NCBI RefSeq assembly: GCF_029168945.1 | Contig: NC_083604.1 | Location: 28,887,686-28,951,685 of the forward strand | Origin: Cannabis sativa | Taxonomy: Eukaryota > Streptophyta > Magnoliopsida > Rosales > Cannabaceae | Reading direction: 5' to 3' | Length of the DNA stretch: 64,000 nt | Shown here: one piece after another, positions 33,461-45,293 of the stretch | Position numbering within the stretch: the first letter of the stretch is position 1 | How the letters are laid out: every line of letters starts with the position of its first letter | Translations under genes and position numbers: made by a program | Notes under the pieces: generated by a model | The model's database searches: none | What the model saw: only the letters and a program-made list of their open reading frames with translations | Told to the model about the DNA's origin: nothing

Positions 33461-36400
33461 TAATGATTTACTTTCATGTAATATGAATTAAAACGATGAT
33501 TGCATGTTTCTGTGTTGATTTGGATGGTTTCATGTTGGTTTATGTGCTTATGTGATGAATGTTAATGTTGTACGAAATTTTTTCATGAAAAATATTTTTT
33601 CGATTTTTGAAAATATTTTATTTGGATTCCTTGTGAAAAATTGAGCAATTTTTGTTTTTACGGAATTCGATTCCGATAAAAATTGAGAAAGATATGAATT
33701 TTGGAAGATTGGAAATCATCGATTCCTTGTGAAAGATATGAATTCGATTCCCACAAATTGCGAATTTTTGAGATTTTTTTCCAAAAATCCAATTTTTTCA
33801 TGGGTTTGTTTCCCAAAAATTCATTTTTCCTTTTTTAAATATTTCTAAATTGAAATGTTTCCAATTTTAAATATTTTCAATTTGGAATTTTTCCAATTTT
33901 AAATATTTCTATTTTGGATTGTTTCCAATTTTTAAATATTTCCTATTATGGTCAGATTTAAAAATTTGTTAACTTCTTTGATATTTATTTATTATTTAAT
34001 TATAAGATTAGATATTTTGATATTTAAGATATTTTAAATTAAAAGATAACTTTGTCTTTTTATTTAAAATATTATATTAAAATTATCTTATATGACAAAT
34101 TAAATAATTAATAAATTTGAAATTAATATAGATATTTTTATAGATATACTTACCATAATGTTTTCAAATTCAAAAATTTGTTATTTTGTAAAATATTTAA
34201 TTATTTATAAATTATAAGTTTAAAAATGATATTTTTTCTATATATATCATTTTTTCCTTATTAGAAATTTATAAATCATATCTTAAATATTTAAATAACA
34301 TAGATATTTTGACATATAATTATGGTAATTATTATTTAACCAAATCTATTTTAAAATTGGTTTATTTTATTAAATTATAAGATCTGAAAATGATATTGAA
34401 GATTCTTTCCTTTCAAATCATTGATCTTATTAGATATTTAATTTAATTTGATTCAAATAAACCTAGATATTTTAAAATTAGTTTCCTTTATTTGATTAGT
34501 TTAAGAATAATAATTTAATTATATTAATATCTTGATTCACATCTGTTACATGGACAATGTTTGTTTATTTATATTGTTTATTCAAAAATTTTTAACAAAC
34601 CTATTATTTATCTGATCTAAATTGCTATGATTAACTTGGTTACAGATCATGATCCAATGATCTGATTTTAATCATAGTCCAATTGACGATAGATCTTATA
34701 AATAATTTGTAATAGGTAAATTTTGTACTTCTTTCATCTGTGTAAACCTAGTAACATGATAGGGTCCATCCAAATCATTTGACCTGTGTGAGCCTATATG
34801 TTTGCTTTTGGGCTTAGATGCATATAGGAAGCCCATTTAAGTTTTTACTAAGTAAATGGACTAGGTTGCTAAAATAAATTTTGACATAAGGAAATTTATT
34901 TAGGCCCAATTAGATTTGGGCTTATTCAATGAATAACAATTGTTTATTTTAAGGTTAAAATTCCTCTCTTTTGGGCCTTGGGTGAGAGTTGGGGGCCATA
35001 GAAGTGGGTACGACATACTGAACCCAGCTCCCCCTCACATGAACTACCCCAATTGTGAAGGCCCATTTGCCTTATTTAAATAATTGTATTAGGTTAATTA
35101 TATTAGTCTAACCTAATTAAAATTGAATTAGCAACATTATTAACTTTTAAAATATATGAAATTTATTTTTCATTGTAATATTTTAAAGTTAATTTTAGAA
35201 AAACACTTAGTCAATGATATATTCTAGATAGTTATTTCTAGTACTAGTTATTATTTCTAATATTAAATAGGAAAATATCATTGATTGTGAAATTAATTGT
35301 CTCATAATTAATTTTTGTACAATCTAAGTTTAGAATATTTTCCTAGTATTAAACTAGAATTAATAATTAAGTTTCCTCTTTACTTAATTATTTATTTCTT
35401 GAATTTAATACATTTAATTAAATTGAAATTTCAATATCTAAGTTGATTTTCATCATGATACTTAAATATTGTTATTTTCATGTTATTTAATTAAAGTTGA
35501 AAATTATTTTAAGTTTGGAATCTTTTTTCAGAATAACTTAAGTTTGAATAATTTTCAAAATATATTTTATTTTATTTTATTAATCATTTTCCAAAATTTC
35601 GAAATTGCATCACCTTGATGCAGAAATTTCGAACCTTATTTGAAAAATAGATTAAAGTTGAAAATTATTTATTTAATTATGGACCAACTTAAATCATTGA
35701 TTTTTTCATTTAATGATTAATTAAAATAAATGAACTAAAATATATATTAATTAGAAATTGGATTAATTAGTCTATGAAAGTCTAGATAGATATTATCTGT
35801 TTTGCTTGAAGTATTTTTCTAGTGTATTTAATTAAATAGAAAATTAATATTTAAGTTGATTTTGAATCATGATACTTAAATATTTGAGATTTTTCTTAGA
35901 TATTTAATTAAATAGGAAAAGTATATTTTTTGTTGAAAATTAATTTTTATTAATTTTGGGCCAGCATAAAATTAGAGTAATTTTCCAGGATTTATTTTAT
36001 TTTATTTTAAAGCATTTTCGAAATGCAATATATATTTATAGAAAGTTAAATTTGAGTTGTAAATTAATTTAAATTAATTTTGAAACAACTTAAATTGAAT
36101 AATTTTCTAAATATTTATGGAAATTATTACTAAGATGGAAATAATTCACGTTATTTTCATATCCATCTAAGTATAATTTATAAATATTAAATTAAAATTT
36201 ATATTTGGAATTTTTCATTCTAAATTGGAAATTTTAATTAAATAAATATATATATTTAAAATAAATGGATTAAAATAAATATTAGAAGAAAATACAACCC
36301 TTCATTAAATAATGAGCTTTATTATTATAAGGATATTCGATCTCCATTGTTGGTTTTACATAGCTATTGTTTTAGTGAGTAATCCTCCCTAATAGAGGAA

Positions 36401-38330
36401 CGTTCATTAGCAAGTTAGCACCGTTTAATCTCGAAAGATAAGTAATCTTGTAAGTTTTTTTTTTTATATAGTTTATGCTCACCCTAATGGTGACGACTGT
36501 ATAAGACTTGCAAGAATATGAAACAATGGTGGAAGCTCATAAGATAGAATAGCCTTGACTCTCGCCTAAACGGGACAACGCGGATTCACATCTTGATCGA
36601 ATAAAAGGTTGCTAGAATGTTTGACATTTTAGATGAGCTGACAACTCTATTCAATGAATGGTAGCTTTGACTCTCGCCTAAACGGGACACTGATATCAGT
36701 TTGTTGAAAACCTTGGAAATTATTTAGGATTGTATGTTTTAGTATTTTCACTTGTCATTCCTACTTGCTATGTGCTTCATAATTTCTGAATTGTGTATGA
36801 ATTTGTATTGAACCATGTTATTTTCTGTTATTAAATTGTAGTTTAATTTCGAATCTTCATTGTTGGTCTAACTTGATTTGTTTTTCTAATGAGATAAATC
36901 CCTAATGGATTTTCACCATTAGACTAACATAATAGTGTTAGATCTCGAAAGATAAATATTGTATATGCAACATCTAGCTGTTCATCAATTGATGACACCT
37001 TAGACTAGTGTTTTACAATATGAAACAAGAAGGTTGTATAAATAAGATTACTTTGACTCTCGCTAATTGGAGCATCGTTGGATTCTTATTTAAAACGAAA
37101 TTATCCTAATTCCTCTTAGCTTATTCATTTCGAATTAGCTTAATGACATATCATTGGATGAATGGTCTATAAATCATATAAAGTCTTATTTTCTCTTAAG
37201 AAATTAGATGACGCATATGATTATATTCCCGGAATTCTATCCCTAAATGATATAAATCCTCAATCTTAGATATCTCCTACTTGTATAGGCAAATCATAGA
37301 GTTAGATTAGTAGTGGTGGTCCAAGAAAGAGTTACTAATTATACAGTTACACTTTCACAAGTGTTTCATAACCATTTTCTTTCAATGGATTTAAACTGTA
37401 TGAGTTTAGTATTCTGTGACCAGAATCCACTTGCACTATTCTAAGAACTCTTTGATGTAACTAAAGTAAGTCATCTAAAGATACAACCACATATTTTATA
37501 AATCTATGGCATTTGTATCTTGGTCATAGTGGTTTTGACAAGATCATTCTCTGCAAAGAGTTAATACGCCTATATTCACTGAAAGTATAATCATCTCATT
37601 CGCAGATGGGTGTACATTCAGGGGTGGATATGAGTTTTTGTTGTATTCTTAAAACGATCACTCTATATTTTACCTTATGCAAAAGAAATTTGAAATGTTT
37701 GAAAAATTTCATGAATTTCTAGCAATGGTAAGTGGTTAAAGATCAAATCTTAAGAAAGGCTAGAACTGCTAACCTTGGTTTGCATGTTTGTTAGCTATTC
37801 TAAGTGATTAGGGGTGGACCATCCCATAGTCATTAGATAAGAAAGTGTTTGTTTAAACAAATACTACTTTTCTAAAAAAATGACTAAGTCTGAAAATAAA
37901 GTACCAAATAAAGGAGATATTTTTTCTTGATTCCATAAGTGTTCTATCATCTTATTTTACAAGATGATCCCACTGCCTCTGTTGTCTTAACACAACTGAA
38001 GAGGTCTATACCATTTAGTTTTCTTTGACATAGTTCACGGTACCTTATTGTAGTGGGAGAGTTTCTAGGAACTCACCTTCTTATGACTTGGAAGACACTA
38101 GTGATTAAAATCCATTGTGAGTTTAAACAAGTAATGGATTGTCAAGATAAGAAACTAAGAAGAAAGCCAAGAGAACTATGGTTTGATCCATTCACATGGA
38201 GTAACCTAAAGTTTTCTACTACAAGGACATGATAGGAAATTTTCGTTCATAAGTCTATTCAATGGACTTAACAAAACTTCCTGTTCCTAGTATTATAGGT
38301 TTGAGTTTATCTAAACCTATGGCTTGTGGT
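33461..38330 (+). other. AT-rich non-coding interior of the copia element
   Basis: 33500-36300 is extremely AT-rich, with repeated ATTTTAAATATTT- and TAATTAAAT-type words and no frame worth calling. From 36300 a more complex block appears. ACTCTCGCCTAAACGGGAC occurs at about 36559 and 36670, and a diverged ACTCTCGCTAATTGG at about 37054. TCGAAAGATAA occurs near 36433 and 36943. This suggests an old ~500-bp duplication. Gag, protease and integrase are not recognisable. Confidence 0.8.
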
Positions 38331-39159
38331 ATACCTGGTAATTACTTACTCTAATGCAAGCATGAGATGCTGGAGCATTTTTTTTCCAATGGCAATCTAT
38401 AGAAGCTTCAAAACTTCTAAGCATAGATTTTATTTATCTAAGGAAAAGTCTCAACTATTCCAGAGAAGATAAAGCCATGAAAGAATTTCTTAAATCAACA
38501 GTGAGAGGTCTCAGATATGCTTTAGTATGCCTGAGACCAGACACCTGCTGTTGAGTGGGAGTAATGAGTAAGTATCAGATTAATCCAGGAGAAGAACATT
38601 GGAAGACAATCAAGTAAATCTTAAGATTAAGAAGAGGAACTATATGTTAGTCAATAAGGGTGTGTTTAAAACTCTTAGACTACACCACATCAGATTTCGA
38701 GACTTGCCTTTGTGCTAGAAAGTCTGCTGATGAGATGGTGATTACTTTGGGGGTGGAGTAGCGATTTTGGAGAAGTGTAAAAACCTATCTGAAATCTCTT
38801 GGTCTACCAGAGAGAGACTGAATGTTAAAAGTTGCAGGAAAGATACTTATTTAGTCTAAGAAAAGTTCTATACATTTGTGGCAGTGTTCCAACTTGCCTT
38901 AACTACTAGGGTTACTTCCTGAATAATGAAAGAGTAGTTGCCCAAAAGTATAGAATCCAGTATCCCAAAAGAGTAGACATATAGAGAGGAATTTCACATT
39001 ATCAAGGATTTTGTGATTAAGGAAGAGTAATGGTGGAGAAGAGGTTGTGTTTAATTCAACCTGTCAGATCCCATTACGAGGAGTTTACTACTATTACACT
39101 TGATTGGTATATCAAGGTGTTAATGATTATTTGAAATGCACCTTTTGTTTTATATTAGT
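38331..39159 (+). pseudogene. Copia RT/RNase H remnant
   Basis: Around 38505-38640 the translation reads ALVCLRPDT, then VGVMSKYQINPGEEHWKTIK. These are the conserved RPD and NPGxxHW blocks at the end of copia RT. Near 38690-38800 it reads SDFxTCLCARKSADEMVITLG and WRSVKTYLKS, the RNase H region. Stops and frameshifts interrupt every block. The remnant ends just before the polypurine tract GCAAGTGGGAG. Confidence 0.75.
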
Positions 39160-39172
39160 GCAAGTGGGAGTT

Positions 39173-41028
39173 TGTTGGGTTTTATGCCCTAAATAAAACT
39201 CATTTCATATAATCAGATTTACTCATTAATAAAGATCAGAAATAACATTTTATGTTGCATGGTTCACATGATTTATTTCATGATTATATGTATATAATGT
39301 ATGAATTCTTTTTAAGTCCAGAACATATGGGTTGGTTAAAGATTATAGTGTTGTCAGCACAGTGGAATATAATCTTTATTATATGTTCAAAAGTAGATTC
39401 CCTGATTTGTCAGAACACTGGATTTAGACTGACATGGTATAATCAGCGATAGGTATTCTTACACCTTAGAAAAGTGTTATGTCCTTTCCAGGACATTGGC
39501 AAAGTTTACCAGTATCGGATGTATGGAGTATACATCGGAAGGGACCGATATTGAACTTTGATTAGATATGTTAAAACTTACCGTAATATCTATTCAATTC
39601 AATATCACCTGTTGATCCTAGATCACATGATCGAAATCCTGATATGGTTAGGCTCAATTTCAAGAGTGTTACTCGTGTTCTTTGATTTGTTAGTTAAGCC
39701 TAGTTTTGTATCAGGGTGATACGTACATTTTGGGAACACGGTAGTGCAATTGAGTGGGAGTGCTAACATAAATATGGAATCTATAGCTTCTATTTGGCAA
39801 ATAGAAGTAAAGGATGATTTCCTTCGAGCTTAACCAAACGAAGATAAATGGTGGAGATCTCATTTCACTTAGGTGAAATATCATTTATACAGGGTTAAGT
39901 GTTTTAAGGATAAAATACATTGTAGGGTGTTACGGTAATTTAATCCCTGTACAGTGTAAATCATCTATATAGAGGATCATTGATCACATTAGGGTTATAA
40001 CAATGGATAACTAATGACGTGTCTATATCGTGGAACATATAGAGCGTTTGTATATGACTGAGAGTGCAATTCCAAGTTCTAAGTGTGGATTCAATGAGGA
40101 ATTAATAAGTTAGGGAATTTACTTGGTAAAGTTCGACTTATTGGACGCTCGGTTATATAGACCCATGGTCCCCATACTAGTTGAGGCCATACTGCTTGTA
40201 AGACTCAGATAATTGATTTTAATTAATCAATTAAAATTCTAAAAGTTAGACTATGTCTACTTTATGAATTTTCACTAAGCAAGGGTAAAACAGTAAATAG
40301 AGAGTTTAAAGGCTATATTTATTAATTGGGAAACTTTGATTAGTTTTTATTAATAAATAAAATAAATGACAATATATTATTTAATAATTAATTATATTTA
40401 TTAAATAATTAGATTTGACATTTATGAAGTTGAAAGAGAGAATTGGCAATTTTGAGAAAATGGGAAACTAGAAATGATGAAATAGGAAAGTTTGAAAAGT
40501 GGAAGGATTTGTTTTCCTCAATGAATGGCCGGCCACTTAATGCTTCTATTTCTCATTTTATTTTTTATTTTTAAATGCCAAATAATTCAACTTTAACCCT
40601 ATGTGGTATTCTATAAATAGAAGGCAAAGGCTTCAGGTTTGAGACATACTTCACAGTTTATTCTCTCAAACACTATGAAACCGCCACTCTCTCTCTTTCT
40701 TTCTTCTCTGTTTTTCGAATTCCCTTGAGTGAATAAGTAGTGACCACACACATCAAGTGGTATCTCAATCATAGTATGGAAGACTATGGAAATTCTGCAT
40801 CAAAGAAGGAGAAAAGAAGATCCAGGTTCAGATCTTGGTGATGCTCTGCTACAGAAAGGAATCAAGGGCTAGAGATCTGAACGGAAGGAGTCATATTATT
40901 CCGCTGCACCCACTGTAAGGTTTTCTAACTTTATATGTGTTTATTTTCATTGTTTTAGAATTCATATTAGGTTGTTAATCCAACATACTTGTTAGTAAAT
41001 CTAGATCCTTGTAAAATAATTTCCAACA
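39173..41028 (+). mobile_element. 3' LTR of the complete copia element
   Basis: This 1856-bp LTR is nearly identical to the 5' LTR. Differences include loss of seven bases near 40132, GGCCGG for GGCCGA near 40530, and GATCCTTG for GATCCTAG near the end. TATAAATA is at 40612-40619. It is followed directly by TTGGC, the right copy of the target-site duplication. Confidence 0.95.
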
Positions 41029-41033
41029 TTGGC

Positions 41034-41600
41034 CTCCATGTTGGTTCCCCAAAAGAACTTGTTTTCCCATTTTTGATGAAGACGAAGAAGATGCATGAGT
41101 CAAATTTTTGGTTTGATGCTTGAAAATGGCCCAGGTTGGCAAATTGTCAATTTGAGCGAGCATGAGGTTCTCTGGGTGCTCAAAAATTAAAGTTCTTTGA
41201 TTCTGATTCTGATGCCTCAAATATGTTTGTTGTATGTCTAGTTCATGTCCCAGTGCAATGTTTGACCCATTTCCACTAATATGATCTTGAAAATTGAAAC
41301 GCTTGTTGGGTTGTCAACCTAGGTGCTTAGTGAAACCCTAAGTGCTTGAGTTGATTTCCTAGGTGATGTTTCATGTGCTTTCAGATTTTGGGTCCTAGAT
41401 TTGGATGCTTCATGTCTTCATGGTATAGAATACAGAAAGATAGTGAGTTTGAAACAACTTTGGGGGATCCAAACATTGATTCCAAAGTTCTTGAAGTCAA
41501 CCTGGGCGTAGGACTAGGGACCCTTCCCAGGTCAACTGCTATGACTCTGGACTACTCAACTCTGAGATGTTATATTTCTTACCACGTGTCAAACATTGAT
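41034..41600. repeat. Degenerate tandem repeat, right part
   Basis: This continues the array seen at 30965-31577, with GTCAA(C/T)-CTGGGC-like words near 41137, 41312 and 41497. An open frame from 41373 runs through the last part of this repeat into the gypsy integrase scrap. The shared frame appears accidental. Confidence 0.5.
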
Positions 41601-41639
41601 GTCCACATTACCAGAGAAAGTTTTTGGGTTAACAATAAA

Positions 41640-42125
41640 TGTCAAATAACAGAGCACAGTTTGACAATGACCCCTTTATTGATTTTTGTGAGGGACACTA
41701 AATCATTAAGTGTTTCTCGGGAATTGCTTACCCACGAGAAAGTTGGCAAGTTGAAGTCATTAACCAAACTCTTAAAGATACACCAAAGAAGCACCATAGT
41801 CATACCGCATTACGAAAAAATAGCAGCCATTCATACTCCTTTTGCTTTAACTTACAGGTACAAAGTAATGATACCTGTAAAGCTCTCCTCACTGTCGCAA
41901 CGAAGACTCAGTTATGATCAACACATAAATCATCAACTACTGCCTGAGTCTATAGATGAAATTGAAGAAAACAAACAGAACTCTGAACTCCGCAAGGCTA
42001 TGCCATATGTCATCATTGATGCACTAAAACTCGGGAAATACAAGTTGGTTAGCTATGACTGCCACTTGAATCCAGTGCATGTACAAAGGTACTGGAATGG
42101 GGTACATCTAAAACGATACCACTAA
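41640..42125 (+). pseudogene. Gypsy integrase C-terminal remnant (Tat-like)
   Basis: It lies inside an open frame that starts at 41373. The recognisable part is HTPFALTYRYKVMIPVKLSS, then a DEIEENKQNSELRK block, then a shortened tail ending in YWNGVHLKRYH and a stop. Compared with 53.36-53.76 kb, the GDMVLRRVF segment is deleted. The end of pol here, followed by an antisense ORF and an LTR, matches the layout of the element at 48.4-57.3 kb. Confidence 0.75.
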
Positions 42126-43054
42126 TAAAGCAGGTGTCTCCAAAATATCTCGCTTCACAGTGAGATTCACTTTACAATGCAAGTGAATCAATTGCCTCTG
42201 GAATTGAAAAGATGTAACAAAGTCATCTATAGGTCGAGGGGTCTAACGCAAAGTTATGGCCCCTACACTTTTAGTAAAACATGGCATCAATGTAGTGGGA
42301 ATCAACTCAACTATTTATGATGAAATGCAAGTTTGTGAACACTTTATTTTTCAATTTAGCTAATGTAATTATATTTATTTTTTTATGAATAAAAACATTG
42401 AATGGAATATTTTTAGGTACATTATTGTTAATAATCAATTACATCTCACAAAATTGATGACACTCTAAAGCACTTTGTAAAGCTTGTAGATTTGGTCTTA
42501 AGGTAACTTCGATTATTTCTTTGGTGAGTTAAACACTACCAACCCATGAATCTACAAATAAGTGGACATTTGCTCAACATGTAACAATTCCTCAAGATTC
42601 ATGATTAAGATAACCGAAAAGGATTTGGTATGGCAAGTGACAAATGAAGGCACTTCTTTGATCACTTATGTGGCATATACCCCCTAGTAAATGACAGCTA
42701 GTTATTACAGGGGCATGCAAAAAAAATTGCACACCTAAGTAGTACTTTCAAGGTAATGAAACGTTAAGAAATATTAATGTTACTCCCACTAATCGAGTTT
42801 CTTAAGACATGAAATATTGTGCAAGTGTTAAAGGTTGTGCTGTAACGGATAAAGTAAAAGCAAAAAAAAAAATATTAGAATAAAGTCTAATTGAATTGAA
42901 ATTCATTTCTAATTAAATTAGAACAAATTCTGATAATGTTTTTACTAAGGCATATCCACACTAAAAGGTCACCCAAGACGACTGACTAACACATTAAAGC
43001 TAAAATGCTAATAAAAAAAGATGGACTAAGACAATGTCCTCAAAGAACTATTAG
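42126..43054. other. Gypsy 3' region; no gene seen
   Basis: This is AT-rich sequence between the pol end and the antisense ORF. There is a short poly-A run near 42861. No open frame, RNA or clear repeat is supported. Confidence 0.4.
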
Positions 43055-45293
43055 CTATCTAGTTTTGCAATATCTCCTCGATTTGTGTTGCATTCTCTTC
43101 TGGTACATTTTGACTGCGACCAAGTTTGGATGCTTAGGGTTGTAGCCTTCGACTCCCGCAGCATGTCTGACATCTTGGACATCACCATTCAAGTTAAAGT
43201 TGATGTCACAAAGAACTACCTCATTTGCGCAGCGGTCACATTGGCTCGAAAAGAATGTGATCTTGTCTTCACCGAAGGCTGCCCAGTTAAAGTCATCAGC
43301 TCCTCCATTGACTGACCAAGAGTTGTAAATGGCATCAAAGCAATAGCCCTCATAAAGGGCAATGTTTGCAGCTGCCTTTGCTTCTAGGGCTGCCACTTGG
43401 CCCTTAAGATGATGAATCTAGCCTTCCAATTCAATAACACTTAAGGTCTTTTCAGCAAGGGACTTGCGAAGGGACTCTTCTACTTCAGAAGTCTTCCTTC
43501 TCAAAGTTGTGAGCTCTTTTTACGATCCTTGGCATTGTTTGTGGCACCTCAAAGATTTGAGACGCTAGTTTCAAGCTCAGTGACTATGTTTTCTAAGTCA
43601 GTAACCTTGGTCTCCGCATCAAAAGCTCTTTGCTTGACGGATGGCAAATTCTCTGCAAGCTTAACAACTCTCTTATGCTCATTGTCTATAGAATAAGAAA
43701 AGGGGAAATTTACATGGTATACTATCTTTTGTAATTTTTTTACAAAAATACTGCCAGGTGGTACTTTTTACATTTTTACTGTGTTTTTTATAAGTTTCAT
43801 ACTGCAGTTTACTGTATTAAGTTTTCACTGGTATTCTACTGGTATTTTTTAGTTGTTCTACTGGTGTTTTGAGTTGTTCTATTTTGTGTGCAACTGGTGT
43901 TTTATAAAAACACAGTATTTTTGTAAACTTTTCTGTGTGACAGTATTTTCGTAAAAAGTACCTCAAATTCAAGTATTTTTGTAAGTTTCCCTAAGAAAAG
44001 CCCACACAAGCCTGAAAGTGATAAAATAAGCTCAAAAAATGACTTTAACAAAAAAAGGAAGTGAAAGTGGGATAAGATAGACACCCTGAAGATATCACTA
44101 AAACCCTTCTGGGCAATAACATGAGGAGGCTTGGTAGACACTAACTTCCCCTAGCTCTTTGCCTTAGAAGTAAACAAGGCCTCTCTAGATGCCAACAACA
44201 TTGTGACTTGTGCACGCAAGTTCTCCTCAAGCTTCGACTTACAAGAACTCGACTCAGCTACATCTATTTCTATTGGAGAAATGACCATCGAAGAAGTAGA
44301 AGGCTCGTCCTCGATTTCAATAACCTTCTCTTTTTCTTTGTGTGAATCCCTCACTGGAGAAGAATTTTTAGTCACAATAGCTTTGTCCTTCTTCGTAGAC
44401 TTCTTTGGAAGGGCAGAAAAAGCGGCATGAATGGCTTGCACGACCTTTAGATTAGGAGGTTGGTCAGTCCTGGTTGGAGGTTTCTTTCTCTTGGAATAGG
44501 AAGCCATGGAAGCAAGAAAACTAATCTTACCTGTGAAATAAAAGAACAAGTGGTTAGTACATAAGAAAAATATGGAAAGCAAGACAAGAAATCAAGTTAA
44601 TGATGACTATGGCACCGGAACCAATAAATAATCAAGCTAATCAAGACAAATAATCAAGCTTCAATGCGACCCAAGTTTCAACTTTGGCTTCATCACTAGA
44701 ACCAACTCCATTAACATTTTGGTCAAGAGACATAGATACTCTCCTTGAATAATTTGAGTCAATACGAGGAGGACCATCGTCTTCAGACATCACTTCAAAC
44801 CCGATGACAGCACCACTTAGCCCATTTTCTTCATCTTCCAAGGGCATTATTCAAGAATTATCAGCAAAGCGAGCATCAACATACACTCGCTGGCAAGTCG
44901 CTATCAGCCCTGCATGATGAAGGTTGTCATCAGTTAACAACATCTTTCCATCTCTCTCCCATAAATCAATGTTAGCCAACGTGGCACGAGCTCTTTGTTT
45001 CATGTCAACCCATAGAGCAAGTCTTTTAAAGGGGCCAGCCTTTTGGAATGTGACATATCTTGAAGGAATAATGTGAGTTTATAGAGACTATAGTTGATCA
45101 TAATGATGTTGTTAATGTACACACCAAACTGATAGATATGGTAGACGCCATTTTCTTTATGGATGGCACTTCTTTTCAAATCACATAGAAAATTGATCTC
45201 ATGAGGAGTTGAATAGGCTAGTTCTGCATATGATAAATGATGAAAAAAGTTGACTGAATTTGGTAACTGTTTGGATTCATTTGATAAGGACAT
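43055..45293 (-). pseudogene. Decayed antisense extra ORF of a Tat-lineage gypsy element
   Basis: On the minus strand, frames follow one another. 45293-45000 has a globular stretch with NGVYHIYQFGVYIN. 44847-44641 is acidic. 44507-44151 starts MASYSKRKKPPTRTDQPP and is Lys/Ser/Glu-rich. 43690-43400 is a coiled-coil-like stretch (KVTDLENIVTELETSVSN). 43396-43055 has ALEAKAAANIALYEGYCFDAIYNSW. The layout (globular domain, basic/acidic linker, coiled coil, tail) resembles the antisense ORF at 49879-52602. It lies antisense between an integrase tail and an LTR, as in Tat elements. Stops, frameshifts and a MITE insertion make it non-functional. Its role is unknown. Confidence 0.55.
43703..43991. 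mobile_element. Mutator-like MITE, 289 bp, 9-bp target-site duplication
   Basis: The left end is GGGAAATTTACA and the right end reads TGTAAGTTTCCC, so the terminal inverted repeat matches at 11 of 12 bases. Both sides are flanked by the identical 9-mer TAAGAAAAG (43694-43702 and 43992-44000). A 9-bp duplication is the hallmark of Mutator-like elements. The interior is AT-rich with repeats of TTCTACTGGT and ACAAAAATACTG and has no coding capacity. It sits inside the antisense ORF remnant. Confidence 0.9.

Larger units (their letters stand above)
31583..41028 (+). mobile_element. Complete non-autonomous Ty1/copia element with TTGGC duplication
   Basis: This 9446-bp element has two LTRs (31583-33441 and 39173-41028), a primer-binding site, a polypurine tract and a perfect 5-bp target-site duplication TTGGC at 31578-31582 and 41029-41033. 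The internal 5.7 kb has no long frame on either strand. Only remnants of RT/RNase H can be read near 38.5-38.8 kb. The LTRs differ by about 16 substitutions and two small indels by eye, about 99% identity, so insertion was recent. It must have used proteins from another copy. Confidence 0.93.

Noticed and set aside
41373..41640. First third of a 250-codon open frame as a novel protein
   Set aside because: This part is degenerate repeat sequence read by chance in frame with an integrase scrap; no domain is visible.
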